From positions 124,001 to 188,000 of the forward strand of contig CACJRL010000001.1 in the NCBI GenBank assembly GCA_902595815.1: DNA of 64,000 nucleotides. Reading direction: 5' to 3'. Numbering within the stretch: position 1 is the stretch's first letter; every line of letters begins with the position of its first letter. Position numbers and translations under genes: made by a program. Shown piece after piece: positions 16,773-26,798 of the stretch. Below the pieces are notes generated by a model. That model did no database searches and was not told where the DNA came from. It saw only the letters and a program-made list of their open reading frames with translations. This DNA is from an uncultured Pelagibacteraceae bacterium (lineage in GTDB: Bacteria > Pseudomonadota > Alphaproteobacteria > Pelagibacterales > Pelagibacteraceae).

Positions 16773-17774
16773 ATGTCTAAAAAAATTTTCTCTGGAGTTC
16801 AACCAACGGGAAATTTGCATCTTGGTAATTATATAGGTGCTATAAAAAACTTTGTAGATTTACAAAATAGTCAAGAAAACAATTGTATCTTTTGTGTTGT
16901 TGATCTTCATGCCATCACTGTAATGCAAGATCCGATAGAGTTAAAAAATAATATTAGAGAGACAGCGGCAGCATTTATCGCAAGCGGTATTGATCCAAAA
17001 AATAGTATAATATTTAATCAATCTTTAGTTCCCGCACATTCCGAGGGCTCTTGGATTTTAGGATGTGTAGCCAGAATGGGATGGCTTAATAGAATGACAC
17101 AATTCAAAGAAAAAGCTGGAAAAGATAAGGAAAAAGCTAGTGTTGGTTTATATATTTATCCAGTTCTAATGGCCTCTGATATTCTTTTATACGACGCTAC
17201 TCATGTACCGGTTGGAGATGATCAAAAACAACATTTAGAACTCTGTAGAGATATAGCTCAAAAATTTAATAACGAATATAAATGCCCAGATTTTTTAAGA
17301 CCACCTGAGCCTCTTATACAAAAACATTTTTCAAGAATAATGAGTTTAAAAGATGGAACAAAAAAAATGAGCAAGTCAGATATTGCTGAAGGAAGTAGGA
17401 TCAACCTAACAGACACTGAGGATCAAATTATTAATAAAATAAAAAAAGCAAAAACCGATAATGATACTTTACCTGGAAATGAAAATGGGCTTAAGGGTAG
17501 ACCTGAAGCAGAAAATTTAATGGGTATTTACTCTAGCTTAAGCAATCAAAATATTACTGACACATTAAATGAATTTGAGGGAAAAAATTTCTCTGATTTA
17601 AAAAATAAATTATCTGAAATTATTATAACTAAGCTGTCACCCATATCAAAAGAAATAAAAAAATTGTTGTCAGATAAAAATTATATAGACCAAATTTTAA
17701 AGGATGGTGGCGCAAAAGCGCAAGATATTTCTTCTAACAAAGTTAAAAAGTTAAAAGAAATAGTGGGTTTTTAA
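16773..17774 (+). CDS. trpS: tryptophanyl-tRNA synthetase
   Basis: A 333-residue class I aminoacyl-tRNA synthetase. The HIGH-equivalent reads [18 protein letters not shown], a mid-protein core reads [20 protein letters not shown] with [13 protein letters not shown], and the KMSKS loop reads KKMSKSD. The length is standard for bacterial TrpS. It charges tRNA-Trp in the cytoplasm. Three bases separate it from murJ. Confidence 0.98.
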   Translation: MSKKIFSGVQPTGNLHLGNYIGAIKNFVDLQNSQENNCIFCVVDLHAITVMQDPIELKNNIRETAAAFIASGIDPKNSIIFNQSLVPAHSEGSWILGCVARMGWLNRMTQFKEKAGKDKEKASVGLYIYPVLMASDILLYDATHVPVGDDQKQHLELCRDIAQKFNNEYKCPDFLRPPEPLIQKHFSRIMSLKDGTKKMSKSDIAEGSRINLTDTEDQIINKIKKAKTDNDTLPGNENGLKGRPEAENLMGIYSSLSNQNITDTLNEFEGKNFSDLKNKLSEIIITKLSPISKEIKKLLSDKNYIDQILKDGGAKAQDISSNKVKKLKEIVGF

Positions 17775-17811
17775 TCATTTAATATTTTGAAATAAACATT
17801 ATATAAAACTT

Positions 17812-18354
17812 ATGTTTATACAAACCGAAAATACACCAAACCCAAATTCATTAAAGTTTCTACCTGGTAGAAAGGTATCTAATGATGGTCCTTTAGAAGT
17901 TTTAAATCAAGAGGATACAAATAATTTATTGATAAAGAATCTATTGCAAATAAATGGAGTGACTGGAGTATTTTTAGGGGAAGACTTTTTTTCAATAAAT
18001 AAAGAAGAAAGTAAGAAATGGGAAGATATTCAGCATATTGTTATATCTTATGTTAATGAGCATTATGCAAATGGTAATACTTGCATTATAGATAAAACTA
18101 ATGAAGAAGAGCAGAACAAAAATTATTCAGAGATTGAAAAAAAAATAATTAGTATTTTAGATTCTAAAATCAGACCTGCTGTTGCAAGAGATGGAGGAGA
18201 CATAAAGTTTCAAGAATTCAAGGATGGAAAAGTCAAAGTTTTGTTAAAAGGTAGCTGTTCAGGCTGTCCATCTTCAACTCTTACTTTAAAAAAAGGTGTA
18301 GAAAACTTGCTTTGTCATTATATCCCTGAAGTTAAGGAAGTTTTAGCTGTATAA
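17812..18354 (+). CDS. NifU-like Fe-S cluster carrier (Nfu)
   Basis: A 180-residue protein in two parts. The Nfu N-terminal domain (1-90) opens with FIQTENTPNPNSLKFLPG; a NifU C-terminal domain (about 105-180) contains VARDGGDIKF and the cluster-binding Cys pair in GSCSGCPSSTLTLK. It delivers [4Fe-4S] clusters to client proteins. Clients encoded in this window include MiaB, Nth and the ferredoxin. It lies 37 bases after trpS on the same strand. Confidence 0.94.
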   Translation: MFIQTENTPNPNSLKFLPGRKVSNDGPLEVLNQEDTNNLLIKNLLQINGVTGVFLGEDFFSINKEESKKWEDIQHIVISYVNEHYANGNTCIIDKTNEEEQNKNYSEIEKKIISILDSKIRPAVARDGGDIKFQEFKDGKVKVLLKGSCSGCPSSTLTLKKGVENLLCHYIPEVKEVLAV

Positions 18355-18373
18355 TTAACGAATAATAATTATA

Positions 18374-19474
18374 TTGAAATTGATGGTTGTACGTACAAAA
18401 AATAAAAGTATCAAACTTAAGAAAAAGAAAAATAATATATTTAGATTTTCAGCAATTAGTATTTTTGTAATATTCTCATTCTTTTCATTGCCAACTGTTA
18501 TCAATTTTTTAGATAAAAATTTAAATTTCAAAAAATCTGTAATCTCAAATGCTGGTGTAAATTTTGATCAAGAATTAGAAAAAAGAAAAAAAATATTAAA
18601 TATCGAAACAGAAACCAAAACAAATAAACTGAGTCTAAAAAATATTTTTGCTGATATTGATTTTTTCAGTACAGATGACGAGGGACAAAATTCAATAAGA
18701 TTTGATGCAAGAACAATTGAGCAATTGTTTAAAGATACGAATTATAATCTCGAGAGGGTTAAAGAGACTAAGTTAGTAAATATAGGTAACAAAATTGACC
18801 ATCTTCCAAAAGAGATTAAAAGTATTGAGAGCTCAAAAAAGAGAAAAAGACTATTTATTCAAATAGTTTTACCATTAATCGTTGAAGAGAATGCTAAAAT
18901 TAGACTCGATAGAAAAGAATTATTTAGAATATTGGCTAAGAATATTAACACACAAAAAGAAAAAAATTGGCTAAAAGAAAAATTTAAACAATATGGTTTA
19001 AGAGATGGAGATTTTTATTCTCTTAAAGTTAGAATGGATGAAATACCTGTCTCTTTAGCACTTGCTCAAGCTGCTAAAGAAACTGGATGGGGGACATCGA
19101 GATTTGCACAAGAGGGTAATGCATTATTTGGACAATGGACTTGGAGTGGAGAAGGAATCAGACCAGCAGGTGTAGATAAAGATGCAAAACACAAAGTAGC
19201 AAAGTTTGCCGTTCTTAAAGCATCAGTGAGAGCATATCAACGAAATTTAAATACTCACAGCAGTTATATAGAATTTAGAAAAGAAAGAGCAATTCAAAGA
19301 GACAACGATGAAAAATTAAACAGTTTAAAATTGGTAAATTATTTAGATAAATACGCGGAGACAGGGCAACAATATATCGATGTATTAAAAAAAATTATAA
19401 AGCAAAATTCACTTACAGATTTTGATGATGTGAATGTAATGCCTACAAGCAATAAGACTAAAAAATTAATTTAA
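18374..19474 (+). CDS. Bax-like glucosaminidase-domain membrane/periplasmic protein
   Basis: About 363-366 residues. A basic N-terminus is followed by one hydrophobic helix (ISIFVIFSFFSLPTVINFL) that anchors or exports the protein. The C-terminal half carries a mannosyl-glycoprotein endo-beta-N-acetylglucosaminidase fold with the catalytic Glu in LALAQAAKETGWGTSRFAQEG and NALFGQWTWSGEGI, as in the E. coli Bax family. It probably cleaves the glycan strands of peptidoglycan. The start could be TTG at 18374 or ATG at 18383. It meets the convergent deacetylase gene in a four-base shared stop. Confidence 0.82.
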   Translation: MKLMVVRTKNKSIKLKKKKNNIFRFSAISIFVIFSFFSLPTVINFLDKNLNFKKSVISNAGVNFDQELEKRKKILNIETETKTNKLSLKNIFADIDFFSTDDEGQNSIRFDARTIEQLFKDTNYNLERVKETKLVNIGNKIDHLPKEIKSIESSKKRKRLFIQIVLPLIVEENAKIRLDRKELFRILAKNINTQKEKNWLKEKFKQYGLRDGDFYSLKVRMDEIPVSLALAQAAKETGWGTSRFAQEGNALFGQWTWSGEGIRPAGVDKDAKHKVAKFAVLKASVRAYQRNLNTHSSYIEFRKERAIQRDNDEKLNSLKLVNYLDKYAETGQQYIDVLKKIIKQNSLTDFDDVNVMPTSNKTKKLI

Positions 19475-20523
19475 TTTTGAACAAATTGGAAACCCGAAAA
19501 TCTCCACCCATTTTCATCTTTTAAAGAACAGTTAATCCTACCTCTTCTTTCAATAAATTTTTCTGCAAAATTAATATTTAATATATTGTCTATTAAGACA
19601 ATTTTCGTTTTTCTCCATTTTGATCCTTCATTTGAAAAGCAATTAATATTTTCTAAATTTTTTTGATCTTCGAAAAATTCTATCACCATTTTAGGTGGGT
19701 TTTCTCCATCATTCATAAATTTGTTTTCAGGTTTAATAATTTTATACTGAAGTGGCAAATAAGAAATTACTTCTTTAAATCTTTTTATTTCTCCATATTT
19801 TTCGTTTATAGGGAATCTTGGTAGTTCATATCTATCTTTGTTTAAATCAATAACACCTGAATGTTGACCAAATGCAAATTCAAAATTGTTTGAAATATAA
19901 TTTTTCTGCTCTAAACTATACTCACCAAAAGGATAAGAAAAATAAATTGGATTATAACCTAATTTCTTTTTAAAAATTTTAATTGATTCCTCAATATCTT
20001 CTACAAACTTTTGAAAAGTAAATTTAGTTAAATAATCGTGTGAATGTGAATGGTTACCAATGTATGCAAAGTTCTCTTTTTCTATTTCTTTTATTTGGTC
20101 CCAACTCATATATCCTTTATTTCCAACCGCCTCTGTTGAGACAAATAGAATAAAAGGAATTTTTTCCTCTTTTAAGATTGGCCATGCATTTTCATAAAAA
20201 GACGTAAATGCATCATCAATAGTTAATAAGATTTTTTTTTGTTTCTTAACCTTTTTAAAACTTATTGAAAGTTCACCAGGATTATAAAAATTTAAATTAT
20301 TTTCTTTTATTAAATCAATATGTTTTTTAAATATATCTAATCTTATATTTGTTGATGGATACTTATTTTCTTCAAATCTATGATACATAATTGCCAAAAC
20401 ACCTTGTTCATCTTTAAAATATTTTTTATTTACTACTTCAGCTTTAACGTTTAAAAAAATAATAAAAAAAATGAATACTTTAGTTATTAATGCTGCAGAT
20501 GATAAAATTTTATTTTCTCTCAT
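19471..20523 (-). CDS. polysaccharide deacetylase (NodB-homology) family protein
   Basis: About 350 residues. A hydrophobic N-terminal signal (KVFIFFIIFLNVKAEV) is followed by a carbohydrate esterase 4 domain: LAIMYHRFEEN, the Asp pair in KKILLTIDDAFTSFYENAWP, IGNHSHSHDYL with metal-binding His residues, and SYPFGEYS. The C-terminal 110 residues form an extra domain without a recognised motif. Substrates may be peptidoglycan or another envelope glycan. The start is uncertain (TTG 20529 or ATG 20523); either makes the 5' end overlap the divergent tsaB-like gene by about 53-59 bases, so a later non-AUG start is possible. Confidence 0.78.
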   Translation of the reverse strand: MRENKILSSAALITKVFIFFIIFLNVKAEVVNKKYFKDEQGVLAIMYHRFEENKYPSTNIRLDIFKKHIDLIKENNLNFYNPGELSISFKKVKKQKKILLTIDDAFTSFYENAWPILKEEKIPFILFVSTEAVGNKGYMSWDQIKEIEKENFAYIGNHSHSHDYLTKFTFQKFVEDIEESIKIFKKKLGYNPIYFSYPFGEYSLEQKNYISNNFEFAFGQHSGVIDLNKDRYELPRFPINEKYGEIKRFKEVISYLPLQYKIIKPENKFMNDGENPPKMVIEFFEDQKNLENINCFSNEGSKWRKTKIVLIDNILNINFAEKFIERRGRINCSLKDENGWRFSGFQFVQN

Positions 20524-20848
20524 AACCAACCTAGAATCTTATACTACCACCTATATAAACAGTAGAGAAAATTTTGATAAAATAATGATATTAATTTTGA
20601 ATTTTCTTAAAGAACATGATTCAAATTTAGATAAAATAAGTGAAATATTTGTAAATCAAGGTCCAGGCAAAATCTCAAGTATTAGAAATTCGATAGCAAT
20701 TGCTAAAGGCATTGCTTTTGCAAAAAATATTGATTTATATGGATTTTTGAGTGAACAATTAACAGATAAAGATGTAGATCAGTTAGTAAAAATTGATAAA
20801 AAAAATTTTACAAATATTAATTTGATTAAACCCCTTTACTCGAGTTAA
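20471..20848 (+). CDS. tsaB: shortened TsaB-like protein (tRNA t6A synthesis)
   Basis: Only 125 residues against about 220-230 for typical TsaB. The first half follows the TsaB fold (TLVINAADDKILFSLI, the NQGPGKISSIRNSIAIAKGIAFAKN motif). The usual C-terminal domain is missing, and the protein ends in LIKPLYSS, which resembles the very last strand of TsaB. TsaB is the scaffold that activates TsaD when threonylcarbamoyl is added to A37 of ANN-decoding tRNAs. Shortening keeps the dimerising first domain. It lies eight bases before fur; rimI, a common companion, is absent. Confidence 0.68.
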   Translation: MNTLVINAADDKILFSLITNLESYTTTYINSRENFDKIMILILNFLKEHDSNLDKISEIFVNQGPGKISSIRNSIAIAKGIAFAKNIDLYGFLSEQLTDKDVDQLVKIDKKNFTNINLIKPLYSS

Positions 20849-20856
20849 AATAAATT

Positions 20857-21276
20857 ATGTTGGAAACTATTGAAGAAAAATGTCAAAAAAATGGAGTCAA
20901 ACTCACAGATCAAAGAAGGATAATTGCTAGAGTAATATCTGAATCTAAAAAAACGTATGGAGAGTCTGACCACCCGGATGTTGATGAATTATATAATAGA
21001 GTTTCTCAAATAGATTCTAAAATTAGCATTGCTACAGTTTATAGAACCGTTAAGCTTTTTGAAGAAGCGGGTATATTAACAAAGCATGATTTTAAATCTG
21101 GAAAGGCGAGATATGAATTAAATGATGATCATAATCATTTAATTGATATAAAAACTGGAGAAATAATAGAATTTGTTGACGAAGAGATTGAAGAATTACA
21201 AAAAAAAATCGCTGATAAGTACGGCTATAAGCTCGTTGATCATAAATTAGAGCTATACGGAATCAAAAAAAAGTAA
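20857..21276 (+). CDS. fur: Fur family transcriptional regulator
   Basis: A 139-residue protein. The winged helix includes KLTDQRRIIARVI, ISIATVYRTVKLFEEAGIL (recognition helix) and KARYEL. The regulatory part has DDHNHLIDIKTGEIIEF with His ligands, but none of the CXXC pairs of a structural zinc site, a pattern common in alphaproteobacterial Fur/Mur. It senses Fe2+ or Mn2+ and represses uptake genes. Fur-box-like sites elsewhere in the window (40467-40485 and 40528-40575) are candidate targets. miaB begins four bases after its stop. Confidence 0.93.
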   Translation: MLETIEEKCQKNGVKLTDQRRIIARVISESKKTYGESDHPDVDELYNRVSQIDSKISIATVYRTVKLFEEAGILTKHDFKSGKARYELNDDHNHLIDIKTGEIIEFVDEEIEELQKKIADKYGYKLVDHKLELYGIKKK

Positions 21277-21279
21277 TTA

Positions 21280-22611
21280 ATGTATAAAAAGGTTTTTATA
21301 AAGACATTTGGTTGTCAAATGAATGAGTATGACTCCAACAGGATATACGATGCTGTTAGGGCTATAGGTTATAATAAAACTGAAAATCAGGATGAAGCTG
21401 ATTGTTATATTTTAAACACTTGTCATATAAGAGATAAAGCTAAAGATAAAGTTTATCATGAGATTGGAAGAGTTAAGAAATTATACAAAGATAAAAAAAA
21501 ACCAATAATGGTAGTTGCAGGTTGTGTAGCTCAAGCCGAAAATACAGAGATGCTAAATAGAGAAAAATATGTAGATCTAGTTATAGGTCCGCAAGCTTAC
21601 CAAAAAATAAATAATCTTTTAAAGAATTTTGAGGAAAAAAATAAAGTTGAAGAAACAGAGTTTGATTCAGTTTCTAAGTTTAGGTATTTTGATAATATTA
21701 AAAACGATAATACTGATGTTTCATCTTTCTTAACGATACAAGAGGGTTGTGATAAGTTCTGTCACTTTTGTGTTGTTCCTTATACAAGGGGACCAGAGTA
21801 TTCAAGACCATTCAAAAGCATTATTGATGAAGCTGAGAGATTGATAAAGAACGGATCTAGAGAAATTACCTTTCTTGGCCAAAATGTAAATGCATATTCT
21901 TATATAGATGGATCTAAAGAGTACCGACTGTCAGATCTTATTAACACACTCAGCAAATATGACGAAATAAGTAGAATTAGATATACCACATCTCATCCAA
22001 GAGATATGACAGATGATCTTATTGAATGTTACAAGAATTCAAAAAAATTAATGCCTTTTGTTCATTTACCAATTCAAAGTGGTTCTGACAGAATATTAAA
22101 AATGATGAACAGAAAGCATACTGTAAATTATTATTTAAATATTTATGAAAAATTAATCAAAATTAATCCTGATATAAAATTTTCAAGCGACTTTATTATT
22201 GGATACCCTGGAGAAACAGAGACTGATTTTAAAGAAACTTTAAATTTAGTTAATAAAATTAAATTTATAAATTCATTCTCTTTTATTTTTAGTCCTAGAC
22301 CAGGAACAAAGGCTGCCGAATTAGAGATTACTGATAAGGATAAACTTAAAAATAGGCTTATAACCATTCAAGACAAATTATTTAGTAATCAAATAGAATT
22401 GAATAAATCTTTTGAAGGCAAAACGTTAGAGGTACTTGTGGAAAATAAACTTAAAAATCAAAACAAATATTTTGGACGAAATAAATTTTTAAATTCAGTA
22501 ATTTTCGATGGTAATGAAAGTCATATTGGTAAAATAATTAAAGTTAATGTCGAAAAAAGTAATCAAAATTCTTTATTTGGTAAAATAATAGATAAAATGA
22601 AAGCAGCATAA
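21280..22611 (+). CDS. miaB: tRNA-2-methylthio-N6-dimethylallyladenosine synthase MiaB
   Basis: A 443-residue radical-SAM methylthiotransferase. The N-terminal domain has three cluster Cys (FGCQMNEYDSNR, LNTCHIRDKA, VAGCVAQAE). The radical-SAM triad reads EGCDKFCHFCVVPYTRG. A TRAM domain lies in the last 65 residues (LEVLVENKLKNQNKYFGRN). It thiolates position 37 of tRNAs reading U-starting codons. It lies between fur and the phoH-ybeY-lnt run, which is usual gene order in Alphaproteobacteria. Confidence 0.98.
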   Translation: MYKKVFIKTFGCQMNEYDSNRIYDAVRAIGYNKTENQDEADCYILNTCHIRDKAKDKVYHEIGRVKKLYKDKKKPIMVVAGCVAQAENTEMLNREKYVDLVIGPQAYQKINNLLKNFEEKNKVEETEFDSVSKFRYFDNIKNDNTDVSSFLTIQEGCDKFCHFCVVPYTRGPEYSRPFKSIIDEAERLIKNGSREITFLGQNVNAYSYIDGSKEYRLSDLINTLSKYDEISRIRYTTSHPRDMTDDLIECYKNSKKLMPFVHLPIQSGSDRILKMMNRKHTVNYYLNIYEKLIKINPDIKFSSDFIIGYPGETETDFKETLNLVNKIKFINSFSFIFSPRPGTKAAELEITDKDKLKNRLITIQDKLFSNQIELNKSFEGKTLEVLVENKLKNQNKYFGRNKFLNSVIFDGNESHIGKIIKVNVEKSNQNSLFGKIIDKMKAA

Positions 22612-22612
22612 T

Positions 22613-23620
22613 TTGAAAAATTTTGCAAAATCAAAAATTAATCCTGATTTAAAATACGTATATTCAGAAAACAATGCCTTAAGTATTGTATTTCAAAGTA
22701 ATGAATTACTTTTAGGTGTATTAGGAGAATTTAATAATAACTTAAAAGAATTAGAAAAAATTACAAATACTAGCATTTACTCTAGAGGAAACTCAATTTT
22801 ATTGAAAAATACTCCTGAAAAAAATGAAATAGTAAAGAATGCAATTCAATTTCTTGTAGATCAATTTTTAAATAATGGAACATTAGAAAAAAAGGATATA
22901 GAGTCATCGGTAAACAAATTTATGATTGATGAAAAAGTTACAAATAAAAGCGGAAATGTTGAATACATAATAAAAACTCCAAAAAAATCTGTAATACCTA
23001 GATCAGAGAAACAAAAAAATTATATAAGGGCATTAAAAGAATCTGATATTGTTATTTCTGCAGGACCAGCGGGAACTGGTAAAACTTTTTTAGCTGTAGC
23101 AGTTGCTTTAACCATGTTACTGGATAAAAGAATAGAGCGAATAATTTTATCTAGACCAGCAGTAGAAGCAGGAGAGAGGTTAGGTTTTTTACCAGGTGAT
23201 ATGAGGGAAAAAGTTGATCCTTATTTAAGACCTCTTTACGATTCATTATATGACCTACTAGATTTTGAAAAAATTCAGAAAAAAATAGAAGTTGGAGATA
23301 TTGAAATTGCACCTCTAGCTTTTATGCGAGGAAGAACTCTAAAGAATTCTTTTGCAATACTTGATGAAGCACAAAATGCTACAGATACTCAAATAAAAAT
23401 GTTCTTAACAAGAATTGGTGAAAATTCCAAAATAGTCATTAACGGTGATCCTTCCCAAATAGACTTACCCAATAAAACAATGTCAGGTTTAGATAGATCA
23501 AAAAAATTACTCGGTCATTTAAAGGAGATATCCGTAGTAGATTTTGATCATACTGATGTAGTAAGACACCCACTAGTTTCCAAGATAGTAAAGGCTTATT
23601 CTGATAAAAATTCAGATTAA
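22613..23620 (+). CDS. ybeZ: PhoH-like NTPase (YbeZ)
   Basis: A 335-residue protein starting at TTG one base after the miaB stop. The Walker A motif is ISAGPAGTGKTFLAVAVAL, Walker B is SFAILDEAQNAT, and RPAVEAGERLGFLPGDM is a PhoH signature. An N-terminal KH-like segment lies ahead of the P-loop. YbeZ partners with YbeY in 16S rRNA maturation, and ybeY follows directly with a one-base TAATG overlap. No ATG lies close enough to serve as an alternative start without losing conserved sequence. Confidence 0.95.
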   Translation: MKNFAKSKINPDLKYVYSENNALSIVFQSNELLLGVLGEFNNNLKELEKITNTSIYSRGNSILLKNTPEKNEIVKNAIQFLVDQFLNNGTLEKKDIESSVNKFMIDEKVTNKSGNVEYIIKTPKKSVIPRSEKQKNYIRALKESDIVISAGPAGTGKTFLAVAVALTMLLDKRIERIILSRPAVEAGERLGFLPGDMREKVDPYLRPLYDSLYDLLDFEKIQKKIEVGDIEIAPLAFMRGRTLKNSFAILDEAQNATDTQIKMFLTRIGENSKIVINGDPSQIDLPNKTMSGLDRSKKLLGHLKEISVVDFDHTDVVRHPLVSKIVKAYSDKNSD

Positions 23621-24060
23621 TGATTAAAGCCAACATAGTTATAGATAAAAAAATTTGGGAAAAAAAATTAAAAAAACCGGAAATTTACTTCAAAAAGAAA
23701 TTAAACAAATTATCTAAATTCAGCTCTTTTAAAAATAAAAACCAAGAATTTACTGTCATGCTTACTAATAATAAAAAAATGAAAGATTTAAATTCAAAGT
23801 TTAGAAATAAAAATGTTTCAACAGATGTGCTTTCTTTTCCTTTAAAAATTAAATTAAAAAACAAATTATATTTAGGAGATATAGCAATTTCTTTTGAAAT
23901 TATTAATAGAAGAGCAAAATCATCCAGTTTTGATCATGAATTAGATAAAATGTGGGTACATGGTTATTTACATCTCTTAGGACATGATCATAAAAAAAAT
24001 AAAGATTATTTTTTAATGAATAAAAAAGAAAAATTAATACTAAAAAAATTAAATAAATAA
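23620..24060 (+). CDS. ybeY: endoribonuclease YbeY
   Basis: A 146-residue metalloprotein with the catalytic zinc motif H-X3-H-X5-H in WVHGYLHLLGHDHKK, preceded by STDVLSFPL and LGDIAISFE. It acts in 16S rRNA 3'-end maturation and ribosome quality control. Start and phoH stop overlap as TAATG. The N-terminus is very Lys-rich. A corC/hlyC gene usually follows in Alphaproteobacteria, but here lnt comes next, one base after the stop. Confidence 0.95.
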   Translation: MIKANIVIDKKIWEKKLKKPEIYFKKKLNKLSKFSSFKNKNQEFTVMLTNNKKMKDLNSKFRNKNVSTDVLSFPLKIKLKNKLYLGDIAISFEIINRRAKSSSFDHELDKMWVHGYLHLLGHDHKKNKDYFLMNKKEKLILKKLNK

Positions 24061-24061
24061 A

Positions 24062-25582
24062 TTGAACTCTATTCTAGAAAATAAAGCTTTCCTATTTTTA
24101 ATATGCTTACTTTTAGGTATACTAACTTCGTTTAGTTTACCCCCTTACAATTTATTTTTGATTAATTTTTTAACATTTCCACTATTACTTTACATATTAG
24201 TTAATTATGTAAATAAAAAAACTATTTCATTTTTTGTTGGTTGGATCTTTGGATTTGGATATTTTATTTCAAACCTTTATTGGATTGCAAATTCTTTAAC
24301 ATTTGATGTAAATTTCAAATTTTTCATTCCATTTGCATTAATATTAATCCCTTTATTTTTGGGAATATTTTATGGTTTAGTTACTTTTCTATGCAATTTA
24401 TTTAATTTAAAAAATAAAATCTCATCAATTTTAATCTTTTCAATTTTTTTTGGTGGAATTGAGTTTCTAAGAAGTTTTATTTTTGGTGGTTTTCCATGGA
24501 ATTTAGTGGTTTTTAGTTTTTCAAATAATTTACATTCTTTACAAATTTTGTCTTATATAGGCACTTATTCATTAAATTTATTATCAATAACTATATTTTT
24601 ATTACCAGTAATATTCTTTTTTAAATATAAAAGATTAACTAAGTTTTTAATATTTGGTCTTAGTTTAATCTTAGTGTTGATCAACTTTTTATATGGAAAT
24701 TTGATTATTAAAAATTTTGAAAAAAAAAAATATGATAATTTAAGTTCCATTATTCGAGTTGTCTCTCCAAACGTACCCATTGAAAGATTTTTATCAAACC
24801 AAGATACTGAAAAAAGTATTAATGAATTGATTAGTTTAAGTGATCCACATAACCTAAAAAAAACAATATTCATTTACCCAGAGGGAATTATTACAGGTAT
24901 ATACTTAAAAGATCTAAAATTATTCAAAGATATCTTCAAAGACAATTATAATACTAACCATAAGGTCATATTGGGTATAAATAGTATCAACCAAAATAAA
25001 ATTTATAATTCTTTAATAGTATTAAATAACGAGTCAGAATTATTATATAAGTATAATAAGAATAAACTTGTTCCATTTGGAGAATTTTTGCCTTTTGAAA
25101 ATTTCTTTAAAAGAATAGGTTTAAAAAAAATAACTCAAGGATATCAATCATTCTCAGCTGATGATAAAAGAGAAATTTTAGAAGTTGATAAATTAAAATT
25201 TATCCCACTTATTTGTTATGAAATTATATATTCAGGAAAAATCAATCCAAATAAAAATTATTATGATTTTATATTAAATATTTCTGAGGATGGTTGGTTT
25301 GGAAAAACCATTGGACCTCAACAACATTTGAGTCACTCAATATTCAGATCAATTGAAGAAGGTAAAAACGTTATAAGATCAACAAATAATGGAATATCTG
25401 CTTTTGTTAATCCCAAAGGTCAAATTATTAAACAAATTACAGAAAATGGATACTTTGATGTTAAAAAAATCAAACGTGTTAATAAAACTTATTTTGCTAA
25501 GCACGGTAATAAGATCTTCTTTTATTTTGTTCTAATTTATACTACTTTCATTGTGATTTTAAAAATTAGGGAGAATAAATGA
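24062..25582 (+). CDS. lnt: apolipoprotein N-acyltransferase
   Basis: A 506-residue membrane protein starting at TTG. Six or so hydrophobic segments fill the first 220 residues (including [15 protein letters not shown] and [12 protein letters not shown]), followed by a periplasmic nitrilase domain. The catalytic Glu lies in [13 protein letters not shown], Lys in [17 protein letters not shown] and Cys in [15 protein letters not shown], with NISEDGWFG downstream. It adds the third acyl chain to lipoproteins; clients in this window include the DolP-like and LptM-like proteins. The end overlaps metK by four bases. Confidence 0.96.
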   Translation: MNSILENKAFLFLICLLLGILTSFSLPPYNLFLINFLTFPLLLYILVNYVNKKTISFFVGWIFGFGYFISNLYWIANSLTFDVNFKFFIPFALILIPLFLGIFYGLVTFLCNLFNLKNKISSILIFSIFFGGIEFLRSFIFGGFPWNLVVFSFSNNLHSLQILSYIGTYSLNLLSITIFLLPVIFFFKYKRLTKFLIFGLSLILVLINFLYGNLIIKNFEKKKYDNLSSIIRVVSPNVPIERFLSNQDTEKSINELISLSDPHNLKKTIFIYPEGIITGIYLKDLKLFKDIFKDNYNTNHKVILGINSINQNKIYNSLIVLNNESELLYKYNKNKLVPFGEFLPFENFFKRIGLKKITQGYQSFSADDKREILEVDKLKFIPLICYEIIYSGKINPNKNYYDFILNISEDGWFGKTIGPQQHLSHSIFRSIEEGKNVIRSTNNGISAFVNPKGQIIKQITENGYFDVKKIKRVNKTYFAKHGNKIFFYFVLIYTTFIVILKIRENK

Positions 25583-26742
25583 AAAAAGATTACTTATTTA
25601 CTAGCGAGTCAGTATCCGAAGGTCATCCAGACAAAGTTTGCGATAGAATTTCAGATATGGTTGTAGATACATATTTGGCAGCTGAACCTCAATCAAGAGT
25701 TGCCTGTGAAACTTTAACAACAACAAACAAAGTTGTATTAGCTGGTGAAGTAAGAGGTCCAGAAATTAAAAAAGAAGATTTAATAGAAAAAGTAAGACAT
25801 TGCATTAAAGATATAGGTTATGATCAAAAGGGATTTACTTGGAAAGAGGCAACTTCAGTTGAAAGTCATTTACATGCTCAATCTTCTGATATTGCTATGG
25901 GTGTAGACTCTTCTGGAAATAAAGATGAAGGTGCTGGTGACCAAGGTATTATGTTTGGTTATGCATGCAATGAAACCGATGTTCTTATGCCAGCCCCAAT
26001 ACATTATTCTCATAAAATATTAAGACTTATGGCGGAGGATAGAAAATCAGGAAAGTTAAAAAATATAGAACCAGATTCAAAAAGCCAAATAACAATTGAA
26101 TATAAAGACGGAAAGCCATCATCAGTTAAATCTGTAGTTATATCAACTCAACACTCACCTGATGTAAATCAAGCTCAAGTAAGAGATCTAGTTAAACCTT
26201 ATATTGAAAGATCAATACCTAAAGATTTATTAAATTCATTGGATGAAAATGAAATTTATGTAAATCCGACAGGAAATTTTGTGATTGGGGGCCCGGACGG
26301 AGATAGTGGTTTAACAGGTAGAAAAATTATTGTTGATACATATGGTGGAGCTGCCCCACACGGTGGAGGAGCATTTTCAGGGAAAGATCCTACAAAGGTC
26401 GATAGATCAGCTGCTTACGCATCCAGATATTTGGCAAAAAATGTTGTAGCATCTAAAATTGCTGACAAATGTTTAATTCAACTTGCGTATGCTATAGGTG
26501 TATCAAAACCTCTATCTATTTATGTTGATTTATTTGATAATGATGATGAAAAAAATAAACACGTAGAAAAAATCATTCATGAAAATTTTGATTTAAGCCC
26601 CAGAGGTATAAGAGAGATGTTAGGCTTAAATAAACCAATATATGAAAAAACTGCAGCATATGGACACTTCGGAAGAATTCCAGATAAGCAAGGCTCATTT
26701 TCATGGGAAAAGACAGATAAATCAGACGTATTTAGTAAGTAA
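25579..26742 (+). CDS. metK: S-adenosylmethionine synthetase
   Basis: A 387-residue enzyme making SAM from ATP and methionine. Signatures: [56 protein letters not shown] and [19 protein letters not shown]. The start overlaps the lnt stop (ATGA), so it is translated from the same message, and no riboswitch fits upstream. It is followed by the promoter and hairpin described for nusA. Confidence 0.99.
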   Translation: MKKDYLFTSESVSEGHPDKVCDRISDMVVDTYLAAEPQSRVACETLTTTNKVVLAGEVRGPEIKKEDLIEKVRHCIKDIGYDQKGFTWKEATSVESHLHAQSSDIAMGVDSSGNKDEGAGDQGIMFGYACNETDVLMPAPIHYSHKILRLMAEDRKSGKLKNIEPDSKSQITIEYKDGKPSSVKSVVISTQHSPDVNQAQVRDLVKPYIERSIPKDLLNSLDENEIYVNPTGNFVIGGPDGDSGLTGRKIIVDTYGGAAPHGGGAFSGKDPTKVDRSAAYASRYLAKNVVASKIADKCLIQLAYAIGVSKPLSIYVDLFDNDDEKNKHVEKIIHENFDLSPRGIREMLGLNKPIYEKTAAYGHFGRIPDKQGSFSWEKTDKSDVFSK

Positions 26743-26748
26743 ATAAAG

Positions 26749-26776
26749 TTGAATATTAAAAAAAAATAAATATATT
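26749..26776 (+). promoter_or_regulatory. candidate sigma-70 promoter for the nusA-infB operon
   Basis: TTGAAT (26749-26754) and TATATT (26771-26776) are separated by 16 bases. Start of transcription would fall near 26783, giving a leader of about 55 bases that contains the UUCG hairpin. Inferred by eye from consensus only. Confidence 0.4.
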
Positions 26777-26798
26777 TCACTTACATTATTGAAATTTC

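Noticed and set aside
25560-25580. SAM riboswitch upstream of metK
   Set aside because: lnt overlaps metK by four bases and the preceding sequence is coding, so there is no leader to hold an aptamer.
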